From: Methylophilaceae bacterium LSUCC0717
Lineage (GTDB): Bacteria; Pseudomonadota; Gammaproteobacteria; Burkholderiales; Methylophilaceae
DNA length: 64,000 nt
Reading direction: 5' to 3'
Assembly: GCA_024919195.1 (NCBI GenBank)
Contig: CP103436.1
Coordinates: 992,001 to 1,056,000 of the forward strand
Shown: piece after piece, positions 56,379-64,000 of the stretch
How positions within the stretch are numbered: position 1 is the stretch's first letter
How the letters are laid out: each line of letters opens with the position of its first letter
The notes under the pieces: model-generated
Told to the model about the DNA's origin: nothing
Database searches by the model: none
Seen by the model: only the letters and a program-made list of their open reading frames with translations
Made by a program: the position numbers and the translations under genes

Positions 56379-58526
56379 ATGCAATTAGATTATTTAAAAG
56401 ACCTTAACGAGAAACAGTCAGAAGCAGTTCAACTTCAAAATGAATCAGCCCTCATCTTAGCCGGCGCGGGTAGTGGTAAAACTAAAGTACTGACATCAAG
56501 AATTAGCTGGCTGATACATAACCAAATCGTTTCACCCAATGGTATTTTAGCCGTCACTTTTACCAACAAGGCGGCAAATGAAATGTTATCGAGAATCTCC
56601 TCCCAACTAGGAATGAATCCACGTGGGATGTGGGTGGGAACCTTTCATGGTTTATGTAACCGTTTTCTAAGATTGCATTACAAAGAGGCGAATCTTCCAC
56701 AGACATTTCAAATCTTAGATAGCAGTGATCAGTTATCTGCTATTAAAAGATTGTGCAAAATTTTACAAATTGATCCGGATAAAATCACCCCAAAGGAAAT
56801 TCAGTATCATATTAACGGATCAAAAGAAAATGGGATGCGTGCAAAAGATGTTAAAACCTATGATGCGCACACTCAAAAAATCAATGAAATATACCTTGAA
56901 TATGAAAAGCAATGCCAAAGAGAGGGCGTGGCCGATTTTGGAGAGCTACTTCTTCGTTCTTATGAGCTTTTAATCAGCAATGAAACCTTGCGAACGCATT
57001 ATCAGAATAGATTTAATCATGTCCTTGTAGATGAATTCCAAGATACCAGCGAACTTCAATACCGATGGTTAAAATTATTAACAGGTAAAAATAATATTAT
57101 TTTTGCTGTTGGTGATGACGATCAATCGATTTATGCATTTCGTGGAGCAAATGTAGGAAATATGCAATCTCTGCAACATGATTTCAACATAGAAAAAGTA
57201 ATCAAACTGGAACAAAATTATCGCTCAAAAAATAACATATTAAGTGCGGCAAATGAAATTATAAAAAATAATGAAAAGAGATTAGGCAAAGACTTATGGA
57301 CCGCCTCAGGAGATGGAGATCTTATTAAAGTCTTCAGAGCGCTGTCTGACTCTGATGAAGCCCAATATATTTTAGATGAAATCAAGATGTGGCATAGAAA
57401 AGGAAAGTCTTACCAAAATATTGCCATTTTATACCGAAGCAACGCTCAATCAAGAATCCTTGAGCACAGCATGGTATCCAATAATATCCCCTACAGAGTG
57501 TATGGTGGGTTAAGATTTTTTGAACGTGCAGAAGTGAAGCATGCCCTAGCCTATCTCCGTTTGATTGCCAACAAGCAAGATGATAATGCCTTTTTGAGAA
57601 TTGTAAATTTTCCAACAAGAGGCATCGGTAATCGATCTTTAGAGTCACTTCAAGACATCTCAAAAATAAATAATACAAGTTTGTGGGAAGCTGCTAAATC
57701 ATCTTATAAAACTCCTACCTCAGAAAAAGGAATTTCTTATTTCATTGATTTAATTCGAAAAATAGAAGATGAGATTCAAGGCTTAACTCTTGCGGAATCA
57801 ATGGATGTCGTTATTAATTTTAGTGGATTAAAAAATCACTACATGAATGACAAGGACGGGCAAGATAGAGTATCCAACCTGGAAGAGTTGGTGTCTGCAG
57901 CAACAACTTTCTCAGAAAATTTTAATGGGGAAGATAAAAATCTAGAGTTAACAGAATTCCTAAACTACACCTCTCTTGAAAGTGGAGAATTACAAGCCAA
58001 GGCAAATCAAGATGCCCTTCAATTAATGACCATTCATTCAGCCAAGGGCTTAGAGTTTGATATTGTTTTTATTACTGGGCTTGAAGAAGGCTTATGCCCT
58101 CATGAACAAAGCTTAATCGAGGCAGATGGTTTGGAAGAAGAAAGAAGATTGATGTATGTCGCTGTAACCAGGGCCCGAGAAAATTTATACCTCACATATG
58201 CACAATCAAGACTGATGTATGGACAAACACAATACAATCTATCCTCTAGATTTCTCGATGAAATTCCTGAGAATCTAATTAAAAAAATTAATGTAGTAGA
58301 AAGTCCTCAAATTAAACAATTTAACCAACCAAAACAAGTAACACAAAGCTTCAGTCACTCAGAATATCCATTCAAGATTGGATCACAGGTACTGCATAAA
58401 AAATTTGGTAATGGAGTTGTATTGTCCTTCGAGGGATCATCTAATGATCTGCGTGTTCAGGTCCAATTTGCTAATGCCGGAACAAAATGGCTTGCCCTTG
58501 AATTTGCTAAATTAGAAAAACTATAA
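56379..58526 (+). CDS. uvrD: ATP-dependent DNA helicase UvrD (helicase II)
   Basis: Superfamily 1 3'-5' helicase of 715 aa used in nucleotide-excision and mismatch repair. The motifs are in order: LNEKQSEAVQ (Q motif), AGAGSGKTKVL (Walker A), VTFTNKAANEM (Ia), VDEFQDTSELQ (Walker B/II), GDDDQSIYAFRGA (III), NYRSKNNI (IV), MTIHSAKGLEFDIVFITGLEEG (V) and EERRLMYVAVTRAREN (VI). The C-terminal Tudor-like segment (FKIGSQVLHKKFGNGVVLSFEG) supports UvrD/PcrA over Rep. It converges on the BPSS1780 gene with a 6-bp overlap. Confidence 0.95.
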   Translation: MQLDYLKDLNEKQSEAVQLQNESALILAGAGSGKTKVLTSRISWLIHNQIVSPNGILAVTFTNKAANEMLSRISSQLGMNPRGMWVGTFHGLCNRFLRLHYKEANLPQTFQILDSSDQLSAIKRLCKILQIDPDKITPKEIQYHINGSKENGMRAKDVKTYDAHTQKINEIYLEYEKQCQREGVADFGELLLRSYELLISNETLRTHYQNRFNHVLVDEFQDTSELQYRWLKLLTGKNNIIFAVGDDDQSIYAFRGANVGNMQSLQHDFNIEKVIKLEQNYRSKNNILSAANEIIKNNEKRLGKDLWTASGDGDLIKVFRALSDSDEAQYILDEIKMWHRKGKSYQNIAILYRSNAQSRILEHSMVSNNIPYRVYGGLRFFERAEVKHALAYLRLIANKQDDNAFLRIVNFPTRGIGNRSLESLQDISKINNTSLWEAAKSSYKTPTSEKGISYFIDLIRKIEDEIQGLTLAESMDVVINFSGLKNHYMNDKDGQDRVSNLEELVSAATTFSENFNGEDKNLELTEFLNYTSLESGELQAKANQDALQLMTIHSAKGLEFDIVFITGLEEGLCPHEQSLIEADGLEEERRLMYVAVTRARENLYLTYAQSRLMYGQTQYNLSSRFLDEIPENLIKKINVVESPQIKQFNQPKQVTQSFSHSEYPFKIGSQVLHKKFGNGVVLSFEGSSNDLRVQVQFANAGTKWLALEFAKLEKL

Positions 58527-59264
58527 TTTAAATATCTGCTTATATCCAAGAAACTGAAAAATAAATAAAGCTGCAATATACACTGCCGTTAAACTAAAAA
58601 TTATAATCGTAGATATTGCAATATATGCTGCTTGCGATAATCCAAAAAGTAATAAGAAGTTTTGAAAGACATAAATTAATACTGCAAAAATAACAATCAT
58701 CGAAACCCAAGTCAGCAATAGAGGAATAATAAATATTAAGATTGCTGCAATACTTGATTTTAAAGCTTTGAATACACCCTCACCCCTGTAAACAACAATC
58801 ATTGGTGAAAACCAGGTGGCTGCAAACAAAGGCAACATGAATAAAAATAACTTTACTATTAATTTTAAAAAGACCGCTGCATCTAAAACACTGTCACCAG
58901 CATTCGCTTGTTCTACAATACTCTGCATTTGTGGTGACAAAAATGTTGATATAACCAAGGCATAAAAAAAAGTAATTAGGCCAATTCTCAGCAGCTGGGG
59001 GATGCTTTTTTTTATTTGGCTATCAAGCTTAAAAATAGAAATTTTTTTATTATCTGGACTTCGATAAAAATTGATGATTTGTACCACCGCCACAGGCCAT
59101 AAAATTATCACAATTGGGGATAAAAATTGAATAAGTGGTAATGATGGTAGCACCAGAAAAATAAATAAATATGTGTACCCAATAACCAGGGAATGATTTT
59201 TTGTTTTTTTTAAAATCAGGAATATATCTCTTAACCAAGATTGGGTTTGACGTATTGAACTCAA
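58521..59264 (-). CDS. BPSS1780-family integral membrane protein
   Basis: 247-aa polytopic membrane protein with about six helices and no catalytic motif. GEGVFKALKSSIAAI (a short amphipathic segment) and the tail LFIFQFLGYKQIFKL fit the betaproteobacterial BPSS1780 family, whose function is unknown. The start is TTG at 59264 in a TTGA overlap with the thrB stop; the first in-frame ATG lies far inside, so TTG is needed. Conserved placement between thrB and uvrD supports it as a real gene. Confidence 0.78.
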   Translation of the reverse strand: MSSIRQTQSWLRDIFLILKKTKNHSLVIGYTYLFIFLVLPSLPLIQFLSPIVIILWPVAVVQIINFYRSPDNKKISIFKLDSQIKKSIPQLLRIGLITFFYALVISTFLSPQMQSIVEQANAGDSVLDAAVFLKLIVKLFLFMLPLFAATWFSPMIVVYRGEGVFKALKSSIAAILIFIIPLLLTWVSMIVIFAVLIYVFQNFLLLFGLSQAAYIAISTIIIFSLTAVYIAALFIFQFLGYKQIFKL

Positions 59265-60187
59265 CTCAAATTCTGCCTTCTATTTTTTAAAATTTCATAA
59301 AAGAATAATGGATCTTTGATCGTGTTTAATTCAGCATCTTTTGCATTAAACTGATCTCTAAACCTTGAAATCAAAAATCTCATCGCCGCCAATCTGAGAT
59401 ATGAATTTAATGCATCATGCTCATTGTTATTAATTTTTCTGACAGAATCGTAGGCTTCAATAAATAATTTTTTTCTTTTCTCTTCAATTATGCCATTGTG
59501 ATCAATACACCAATCGTTAATCACTATGGCAATATCATAGATAAAAAAATCATCACAGGCATAGTAAAAATCTATAATTCCACCTAATCTGTCTTCCTCA
59601 AAGAGAACATTATCTCTAAATAAATCCGCATGTATCACTCCTCGAGGAAGGTCTCCGGGTATATTTTCCAGGAATGATAACTCATCACTAATCAGCTCTC
59701 TTTGGTCTGAAGAAATTTTATCAGCGAACATGGAAAAGGTATCTTTCATCCACTGCAAGCCTCTCTCATTTTTTTTCCGAGTTTTAAACTTAAGTGAAAT
59801 CAGATGCATTTCAGCAAAAGATTTTGCAAGCTCAATAAGTTGTTTATCACTTATCTCTTCAAAAACTTTTCCTGACAGTTTAGATATTAATGCAGCAGGC
59901 TTACCTTTTAAATCATGAATATAATTATTATTAATGTCCGGTATGGGACTGGGACAAGAAAATCCATGAGATGATAAGTGTTGCATGAAGTTGAAATAAT
60001 AGCCTAGATCTTCAAAATTCAATTCTTCAAAAACAGTTAAGACCGCCTCACAGTTATCTGTATTGATGAAAAAGTTGCTATTTGTGATCCCACCAGAAAT
60101 ACCTGTGTAGCTTTTTAATCTTCCAATATTGAATTTACTAATAAAATTTTCAACTTCGGACTGGCTAAGTGATGTATAAACCGCCAT
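59261..60187 (-). CDS. thrB: Homoserine kinase, APH-fold type
   Basis: 308-aa ThrB of the aminoglycoside-phosphotransferase fold (as in Pseudomonas), not the GHMP fold of E. coli. It starts MAVYTSLSQSEVENFISKF, has SGISGG-like TGISGGITNSNFF, the Brenner motif HADLFRDNVLF and the metal-binding IIDFYYACDDFFIYDIAI. It phosphorylates homoserine in threonine synthesis. It lies 9 bp after DUF2782, in a conserved polA-neighbourhood order. Confidence 0.94.
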   Translation of the reverse strand: MAVYTSLSQSEVENFISKFNIGRLKSYTGISGGITNSNFFINTDNCEAVLTVFEELNFEDLGYYFNFMQHLSSHGFSCPSPIPDINNNYIHDLKGKPAALISKLSGKVFEEISDKQLIELAKSFAEMHLISLKFKTRKKNERGLQWMKDTFSMFADKISSDQRELISDELSFLENIPGDLPRGVIHADLFRDNVLFEEDRLGGIIDFYYACDDFFIYDIAIVINDWCIDHNGIIEEKRKKLFIEAYDSVRKINNNEHDALNSYLRLAAMRFLISRFRDQFNAKDAELNTIKDPLFFYEILKNRRQNLS

Positions 60188-60196
60188 AAATGATTT

Positions 60197-60520
60197 TTAA
60201 AATTCGCCAATTACCCACATTGGTAATGAGATTGCTTTTCCTTCAGTATCTTCCCTAACCCAATCTCCATTCGGATCATGTTTTATCAAGTAATATGAAG
60301 GCATATTTTTCGGAGTGACTTTCATCATGTATAGATTTCCATTCATTCTATACTCTTCGATATATTCATCTTTTTCTTCTCTAATGGTAATCTCCGGTTG
60401 ATCTATAGATGGATCATAGTCGTAATTACTTTCAGGCGGATCAAGCTCATCAGCTGCATTCGTAACTGTTGCGAATGGAAAAATCGCTACCAATAAAAAT
60501 ATAATGAAAATTTTTGTCAT
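60197..60520 (-). CDS. DUF2782 exported protein
   Basis: 107-aa protein with a signal peptide (about residues 1-22, ending TNA|A) and a small acidic domain with DQPEITIREEKDEYIEEYRMNGNLYMMKVTPKNMPSYYLI, which fits DUF2782. Function is unknown. It sits between thrB and the LOG gene, as in many betaproteobacteria. Confidence 0.83.
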   Translation of the reverse strand: MTKIFIIFLLVAIFPFATVTNAADELDPPESNYDYDPSIDQPEITIREEKDEYIEEYRMNGNLYMMKVTPKNMPSYYLIKHDPNGDWVREDTEGKAISLPMWVIGEF

Positions 60521-60552
60521 GCTTTTAATAATCCTTTAAGTTAGTATGCTAA

Positions 60553-61281
60553 TTATAAATGAATATTCAGGTTATTGCTTTTAAAAGAAAGGTCATTATC
60601 TTTTCTGTAATAACAATCAAATATAAAATTTACAATATCATCCGGATCGTCGCTCATTTTAAAAATGCTCAAATCTTCTTGATCAGCAAATTTTTCTTGA
60701 ATAATTTTATTCTGAAACCAATCTTGCAAACCTTGCCAAAAATCTACGCCAACCAAAATAACAGGAACCTTCTTTGATTTATTGGTTTGAATTAAAGTAA
60801 GCACCTCAGAAAATTCATCGAGAGTCCCAAAGCCACCGGGTGCAACTACATACGCAAAGGCATATTTTACAAACATCACTTTTCTCATGAAAAAGTATTT
60901 GAAATTAATACTGATGTCTTGGTATGTATTCGGGTTTTGTTCCTTTGGGAGAATAATATTTAAACCGATACTTTTGGATTTTCCATTAAAAGCACCTTTA
61001 CTTGCGGCTTCCATCAGGCCAGGTCCACCGCCAGTAATAATGTTAAATCCTGACTCGGATAATTTAAAAGCAATCTCTTCACTCAGTTTATAAAATTTAT
61101 CTGATGGTTTAGATCGCGCACTTCCAAAAAAAGAAATTGCAGGTGTAATTCGGTCCAAAGATTGGGTAGCACTCACATATTCAGATACAATTTCAAAAGC
61201 GTGCCATGACTCATTGTCAAATTCATTTTGCATCAATAAATCTGATAAATTATTACTAGGATTTTTTTTTGATTCGGCCAT
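60553..61281 (-). CDS. LOG-family protein (cytokinin riboside phosphoribohydrolase-like)
   Basis: 242-aa Rossmann-fold protein. The two hallmark motifs are present: GGGPGLMEAASKGAF and the PGGFGTLDEFSE nucleotide motif. Family members release free bases from nucleoside 5'-monophosphates. In bacteria the in vivo substrate (AMP, pyrimidine or cytokinin nucleotides) is mostly unknown. Only 11 bp separate its start from polA on the opposite strand. It leads the LOG-DUF2782-thrB-BPSS1780 run. Confidence 0.9.
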   Translation of the reverse strand: MAESKKNPSNNLSDLLMQNEFDNESWHAFEIVSEYVSATQSLDRITPAISFFGSARSKPSDKFYKLSEEIAFKLSESGFNIITGGGPGLMEAASKGAFNGKSKSIGLNIILPKEQNPNTYQDISINFKYFFMRKVMFVKYAFAYVVAPGGFGTLDEFSEVLTLIQTNKSKKVPVILVGVDFWQGLQDWFQNKIIQEKFADQEDLSIFKMSDDPDDIVNFIFDCYYRKDNDLSFKSNNLNIHL

Positions 61282-61292
61282 AATAAAATTAT

Positions 61293-63998
61293 ATGAAAAA
61301 AATACTGCTTATCGATGGATCATCATATCTGTATAGAGCATATCATGCTCTTCCTGATTTAAGAAATCAAAATAATGAGCCCTCCGGGGTTATTTATGGT
61401 GTTCTAAATATGTTAAAAAAAACCATGGCAGAATATACTTCAGACTTTGTTGTTTGTGTCTTTGATGCCAAAGGTAAAACTTTCCGAAACGATATTTATT
61501 CTGATTACAAGGCAAATAGGCCTCATATGCCTGAAGATCTTGCTGTCCAAATTGAGCCCTTAAAAAAAGCCATACACGCACTTGGAATATCAATGTTGTC
61601 CATTGAAGGAGTAGAAGCTGATGATGTCATTGGAACACTTGCGGAAGATGCAGTAAAACAAGATATGGAAGTCATTATTTCGACAGGTGATAAAGACCTT
61701 GCTCAACTTGTCAATGAGAATATTACTCTTGTTAACACGATGACTAATGAGGTTCTTGATGTTGAGGGTGTGTTAAAAAAATTTGGAGTTCCCCCTGAAC
61801 AAATTGTTGATTATTTAACCCTCATAGGAGACAAGGCTGATAATATTCCGGGCGTTGATAAGGTAGGTCCAAAAACAGCGGTTAAATGGCTCAATGAATT
61901 CGGTGACCTTGACAACATCGTAGCCAACTCCGATCAAATTTCTGGAGCCGTGGGTGCCCACCTCAAGAGTGCCATTGACTGGCTCCCAACGGGCAAATCA
62001 CTCATTACTATAAAAAAAGATGTGGAAATGAATGTCTTGTTTAATAACTTTCTAAAAGCCGAACAAGACAAAAAAGAACTTCTTAAAATTTACCAACACT
62101 ACAACTTCAGCTCATGGCTTAAGAAAGAGTTTGAAGATGCTGATAATGAAGTCAGCAACACTTCAAACAGTGAAGTTCAAGCAGAATTTAATAAAAATAA
62201 AGATTATTCTATTGTGAATGCAGAAAGTGATCTTGATTATTGGATTACTCAAATCGAACAAAATAATCTCTGCATACTGGACACAGAAACAGACTCCCTG
62301 AATTTTATGGAAGCACGACTGGTTGGTGTTTCTTTGGCCTATCAGGCAGGCAAAGCATGCTATATCCCCTTGCAACATCAAGACATGTCGATACCCCAAC
62401 TGCCGTTAAATTTAGTTTTAAATAAAATTAAATCAATTACTGAAAACGAAAATATAACCAAAGTTGGCCAGAACATTAAATACGACATGCATGTTTTAAA
62501 AAATTATGACGTTACCTTTAAAGGACCAATTGAAGATACCATGATCATGAGTTATGTCATTGACAGCACTGAATCTCACGGCATGGACAAGCTTGCAAAA
62601 AAATATTTAGATCATGATTGTATTAGCTTTGAATCGGTTGTTGGAAAGGGTGTAAAACAACTCACCTTTGATCAAGTATCAATAGATGATGCATACTTAT
62701 ATGCGTCAGAAGATGCTGATGTCACATTGCAACTCTACGAACATCTCAATAAAAAAATTATTGCTGATTTAAAATTAAATTACATCTATAAAGAAATTGA
62801 AATACCCTCCCTGCTCACGCTATTTTGTATTGAACGCAACGGCGTATTGATTTCTGAAAAAATCTTACATGACCAAAGCCAAGATCTGGGTTTAAAAATT
62901 CTCAATCTCGAAAACGAAGCATATCAAATAGCTGAACAACCTTTCAATTTGTCATCGCCGAAGCAGTTGCGTGAGATTCTTTTTGACAAGATGAAAATAA
63001 TTCCTACAAAAAAAACTCCAACCGGCACACCGTCAACGAGTGAGGATGTGCTTGAAGAGCTGTCACATGATCACGCACTGCCAAAAGTTATTTTAGAACA
63101 CCGCAGTTTAAGCAAGCTAAAAAATACTTACACTGACAAACTCCCCAAGATGGTCAACCTCAACACAAAAAGAATCCATACCAGCTACAATCAGGCCGTT
63201 GCAATCACTGGAAGACTAGCCAGCTCAGAACCTAATTTACAAAATATTCCCATCAAGACAAAAGAAGGCAGAAAAGTTCGAGAAGCTTTCATTGCAAATA
63301 CTGATAGTCAGATTGTCTCTTGTGATTATTCTCAAATTGAACTAAGAATTATGGCTCATTTATCTAAGGATCCAGGACTTTTGGATGCCTTTAATCAAAA
63401 TGAAGATATTCACAGATCAACGGCAAGTGCAATTTTTAACACCAATGATGCATCGGTAAGCTCTGAACAAAGGCGGTTTGCCAAGGTCATTAATTTTGGT
63501 TTGATTTACGGGATGAGTGCCTTTGGATTATCACAAACCCTTAATATTGATAGAAACTCTGCTAAAAACTTTATTGACCAATACTTTGAAAAATATCCTG
63601 GGGTTAAAAACTATATGGATCAAGGAAAGTTGGTTGCAAAAGAACAAGGATATGTTGAAACAGTCTTCGGCAGAAGATTATGGGTCCCATTAATCAATAG
63701 CTCCAATGGGATACAGCGAGCAGCTGCGGAAAGAGCAGCAATTAATGCTCCGATGCAGGGTACTGCAGCTGATTTAATCAAGATGGCAATGAACAATGTT
63801 CAGCAATGGATAGTAGATAATAAACTGGAAACCTTGATGGTCATGCAAGTGCATGACGAACTAGTTCTAGAAGTTCCAAATGCCGAGCTAGATATCATCA
63901 AAACCGAGATTCCAAAAATCATGTCAAATGTAGCCACGCTAGATGTTCCATTGATTGCTGATTTGGGATCAGGGATAAATTGGGAAGAGGCTCACTAG
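61293..63998 (+). CDS. polA: DNA polymerase I
   Basis: Repair and Okazaki-fragment polymerase of 901 aa, complete. It has a 5'-3' exonuclease domain (LIDGSSYLYRAYHALP, VEADDVIGTLA, STGDKDLAQLV, GDKADNIPGVDKVGPKTA), a 3'-5' exonuclease domain with the D-x-E pair intact (LDTETDSLNFM), and the polymerase domain (SSEPNLQNIPI, VSCDYSQIELRIMAHLS, RRFAKVINFGLIYGMSAFGL, MVMQVHDELVLEVP). The retained proofreading residues make this an E. coli-like Pol I. It has no visible ribosome site and only 11 bp of upstream space; see findings. Confidence 0.98.
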   Translation: MKKILLIDGSSYLYRAYHALPDLRNQNNEPSGVIYGVLNMLKKTMAEYTSDFVVCVFDAKGKTFRNDIYSDYKANRPHMPEDLAVQIEPLKKAIHALGISMLSIEGVEADDVIGTLAEDAVKQDMEVIISTGDKDLAQLVNENITLVNTMTNEVLDVEGVLKKFGVPPEQIVDYLTLIGDKADNIPGVDKVGPKTAVKWLNEFGDLDNIVANSDQISGAVGAHLKSAIDWLPTGKSLITIKKDVEMNVLFNNFLKAEQDKKELLKIYQHYNFSSWLKKEFEDADNEVSNTSNSEVQAEFNKNKDYSIVNAESDLDYWITQIEQNNLCILDTETDSLNFMEARLVGVSLAYQAGKACYIPLQHQDMSIPQLPLNLVLNKIKSITENENITKVGQNIKYDMHVLKNYDVTFKGPIEDTMIMSYVIDSTESHGMDKLAKKYLDHDCISFESVVGKGVKQLTFDQVSIDDAYLYASEDADVTLQLYEHLNKKIIADLKLNYIYKEIEIPSLLTLFCIERNGVLISEKILHDQSQDLGLKILNLENEAYQIAEQPFNLSSPKQLREILFDKMKIIPTKKTPTGTPSTSEDVLEELSHDHALPKVILEHRSLSKLKNTYTDKLPKMVNLNTKRIHTSYNQAVAITGRLASSEPNLQNIPIKTKEGRKVREAFIANTDSQIVSCDYSQIELRIMAHLSKDPGLLDAFNQNEDIHRSTASAIFNTNDASVSSEQRRFAKVINFGLIYGMSAFGLSQTLNIDRNSAKNFIDQYFEKYPGVKNYMDQGKLVAKEQGYVETVFGRRLWVPLINSSNGIQRAAAERAAINAPMQGTAADLIKMAMNNVQQWIVDNKLETLMVMQVHDELVLEVPNAELDIIKTEIPKIMSNVATLDVPLIADLGSGINWEEAH

Positions 63999-64000
63999 AT

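Overview
The window is an AT-rich, very tightly packed stretch of a bacterial chromosome. It starts inside ileS and ends two bases after the polA stop. No intergenic gap reaches 300 bases; the largest are about 174 bp (groEL to uvrD) and 154 bp (rplU to ispB). I see no insertion sequence, prophage, CRISPR array or integron. Families and gene orders point to a betaproteobacterium: the DUF3683 FAD/Fe-S oxidase, DUF2244, DUF2909, DUF2322, DUF2782, the BPSS1780-type membrane protein, the SURF1/CtaA/CtaB/Cox cluster, and the polA-LOG-DUF2782-thrB-uvrD order. With the low GC and compact genes this best fits a streamlined aquatic Methylophilaceae (OM43 / Methylopumilus type). That placement is inference: no methanol dehydrogenase or RuMP gene lies in the window.

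Layout. 1-3668 (-): murJ-ribF-ileS, coupled by ATGA overlaps. 3775-4035 (+): rpsT with its promoter and a bidirectional terminator. 4077-8493 (-): rplU-rpmA, then obgE-proB-purE-purK. 8648-11343 (+): ispB, coaE, zapD and a PCu(A)C copper chaperone. 11332-14832 (-): cysS-argJ-Nudix/TMP-synthase fusion. 14890-18728 (+): an envelope cluster of a TPR protein and an L,D-transpeptidase that both end in a Cds6/NTF2-like domain, exported and cytoplasmic cyclophilins sharing a perfect 405-bp repeat, and lpxH. 18721-21162 (-): an OFA-type MFS transporter, ribH, nusB. 21299-23984 (+): phoB-phoR and a lipoprotein. 24002-27856 (-): the giant DUF3683 oxidase. 27950-29298 (+): hemJ and a PfkB-family kinase.

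29291-39607 (mostly -) is the respiratory block: coxB (with a fused cytochrome c), coxA, a 38-aa small assembly protein, ctaG, coxC, SURF1, a Sco-like thioredoxin-fold protein, ctaA, ctaB, a cytochrome c5-like protein and apaH, then DUF2244 and tRNA-Leu(CAA) at the right end. 39638-41559 (+): queA and a secreted protein of unknown function. 41562-46998 (-): an Rdx protein, yoaA-type helicase, tsaB, rimI, a probable holD and proS. 47075-49436 (+): ctpA, coq7, DUF2322. 49442-54100 (-): aldo/keto reductase, bioA, dacB, FKBP, OsmC. 54129-56263 (+): groES-groEL with a sigma70-type promoter, a perfect CIRCE operator and a terminator. 56379-63998: uvrD (+), then BPSS1780, thrB, DUF2782 and LOG (-), then polA (+).

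Almost everything is housekeeping: translation, cofactor, purine and amino-acid synthesis, aa3-type oxidase assembly, envelope maintenance, protein folding and DNA repair. I found no convincing undescribed multi-gene system. The points most worth checking are the perfectly homogenised ppiA/ppiB pair, the divergent HolD candidate beside rimI, the Sco-like protein that seems to lack the copper-binding histidine, the paired Cds6-domain envelope genes, and repeated use of TTG starts at coupled gene junctions.
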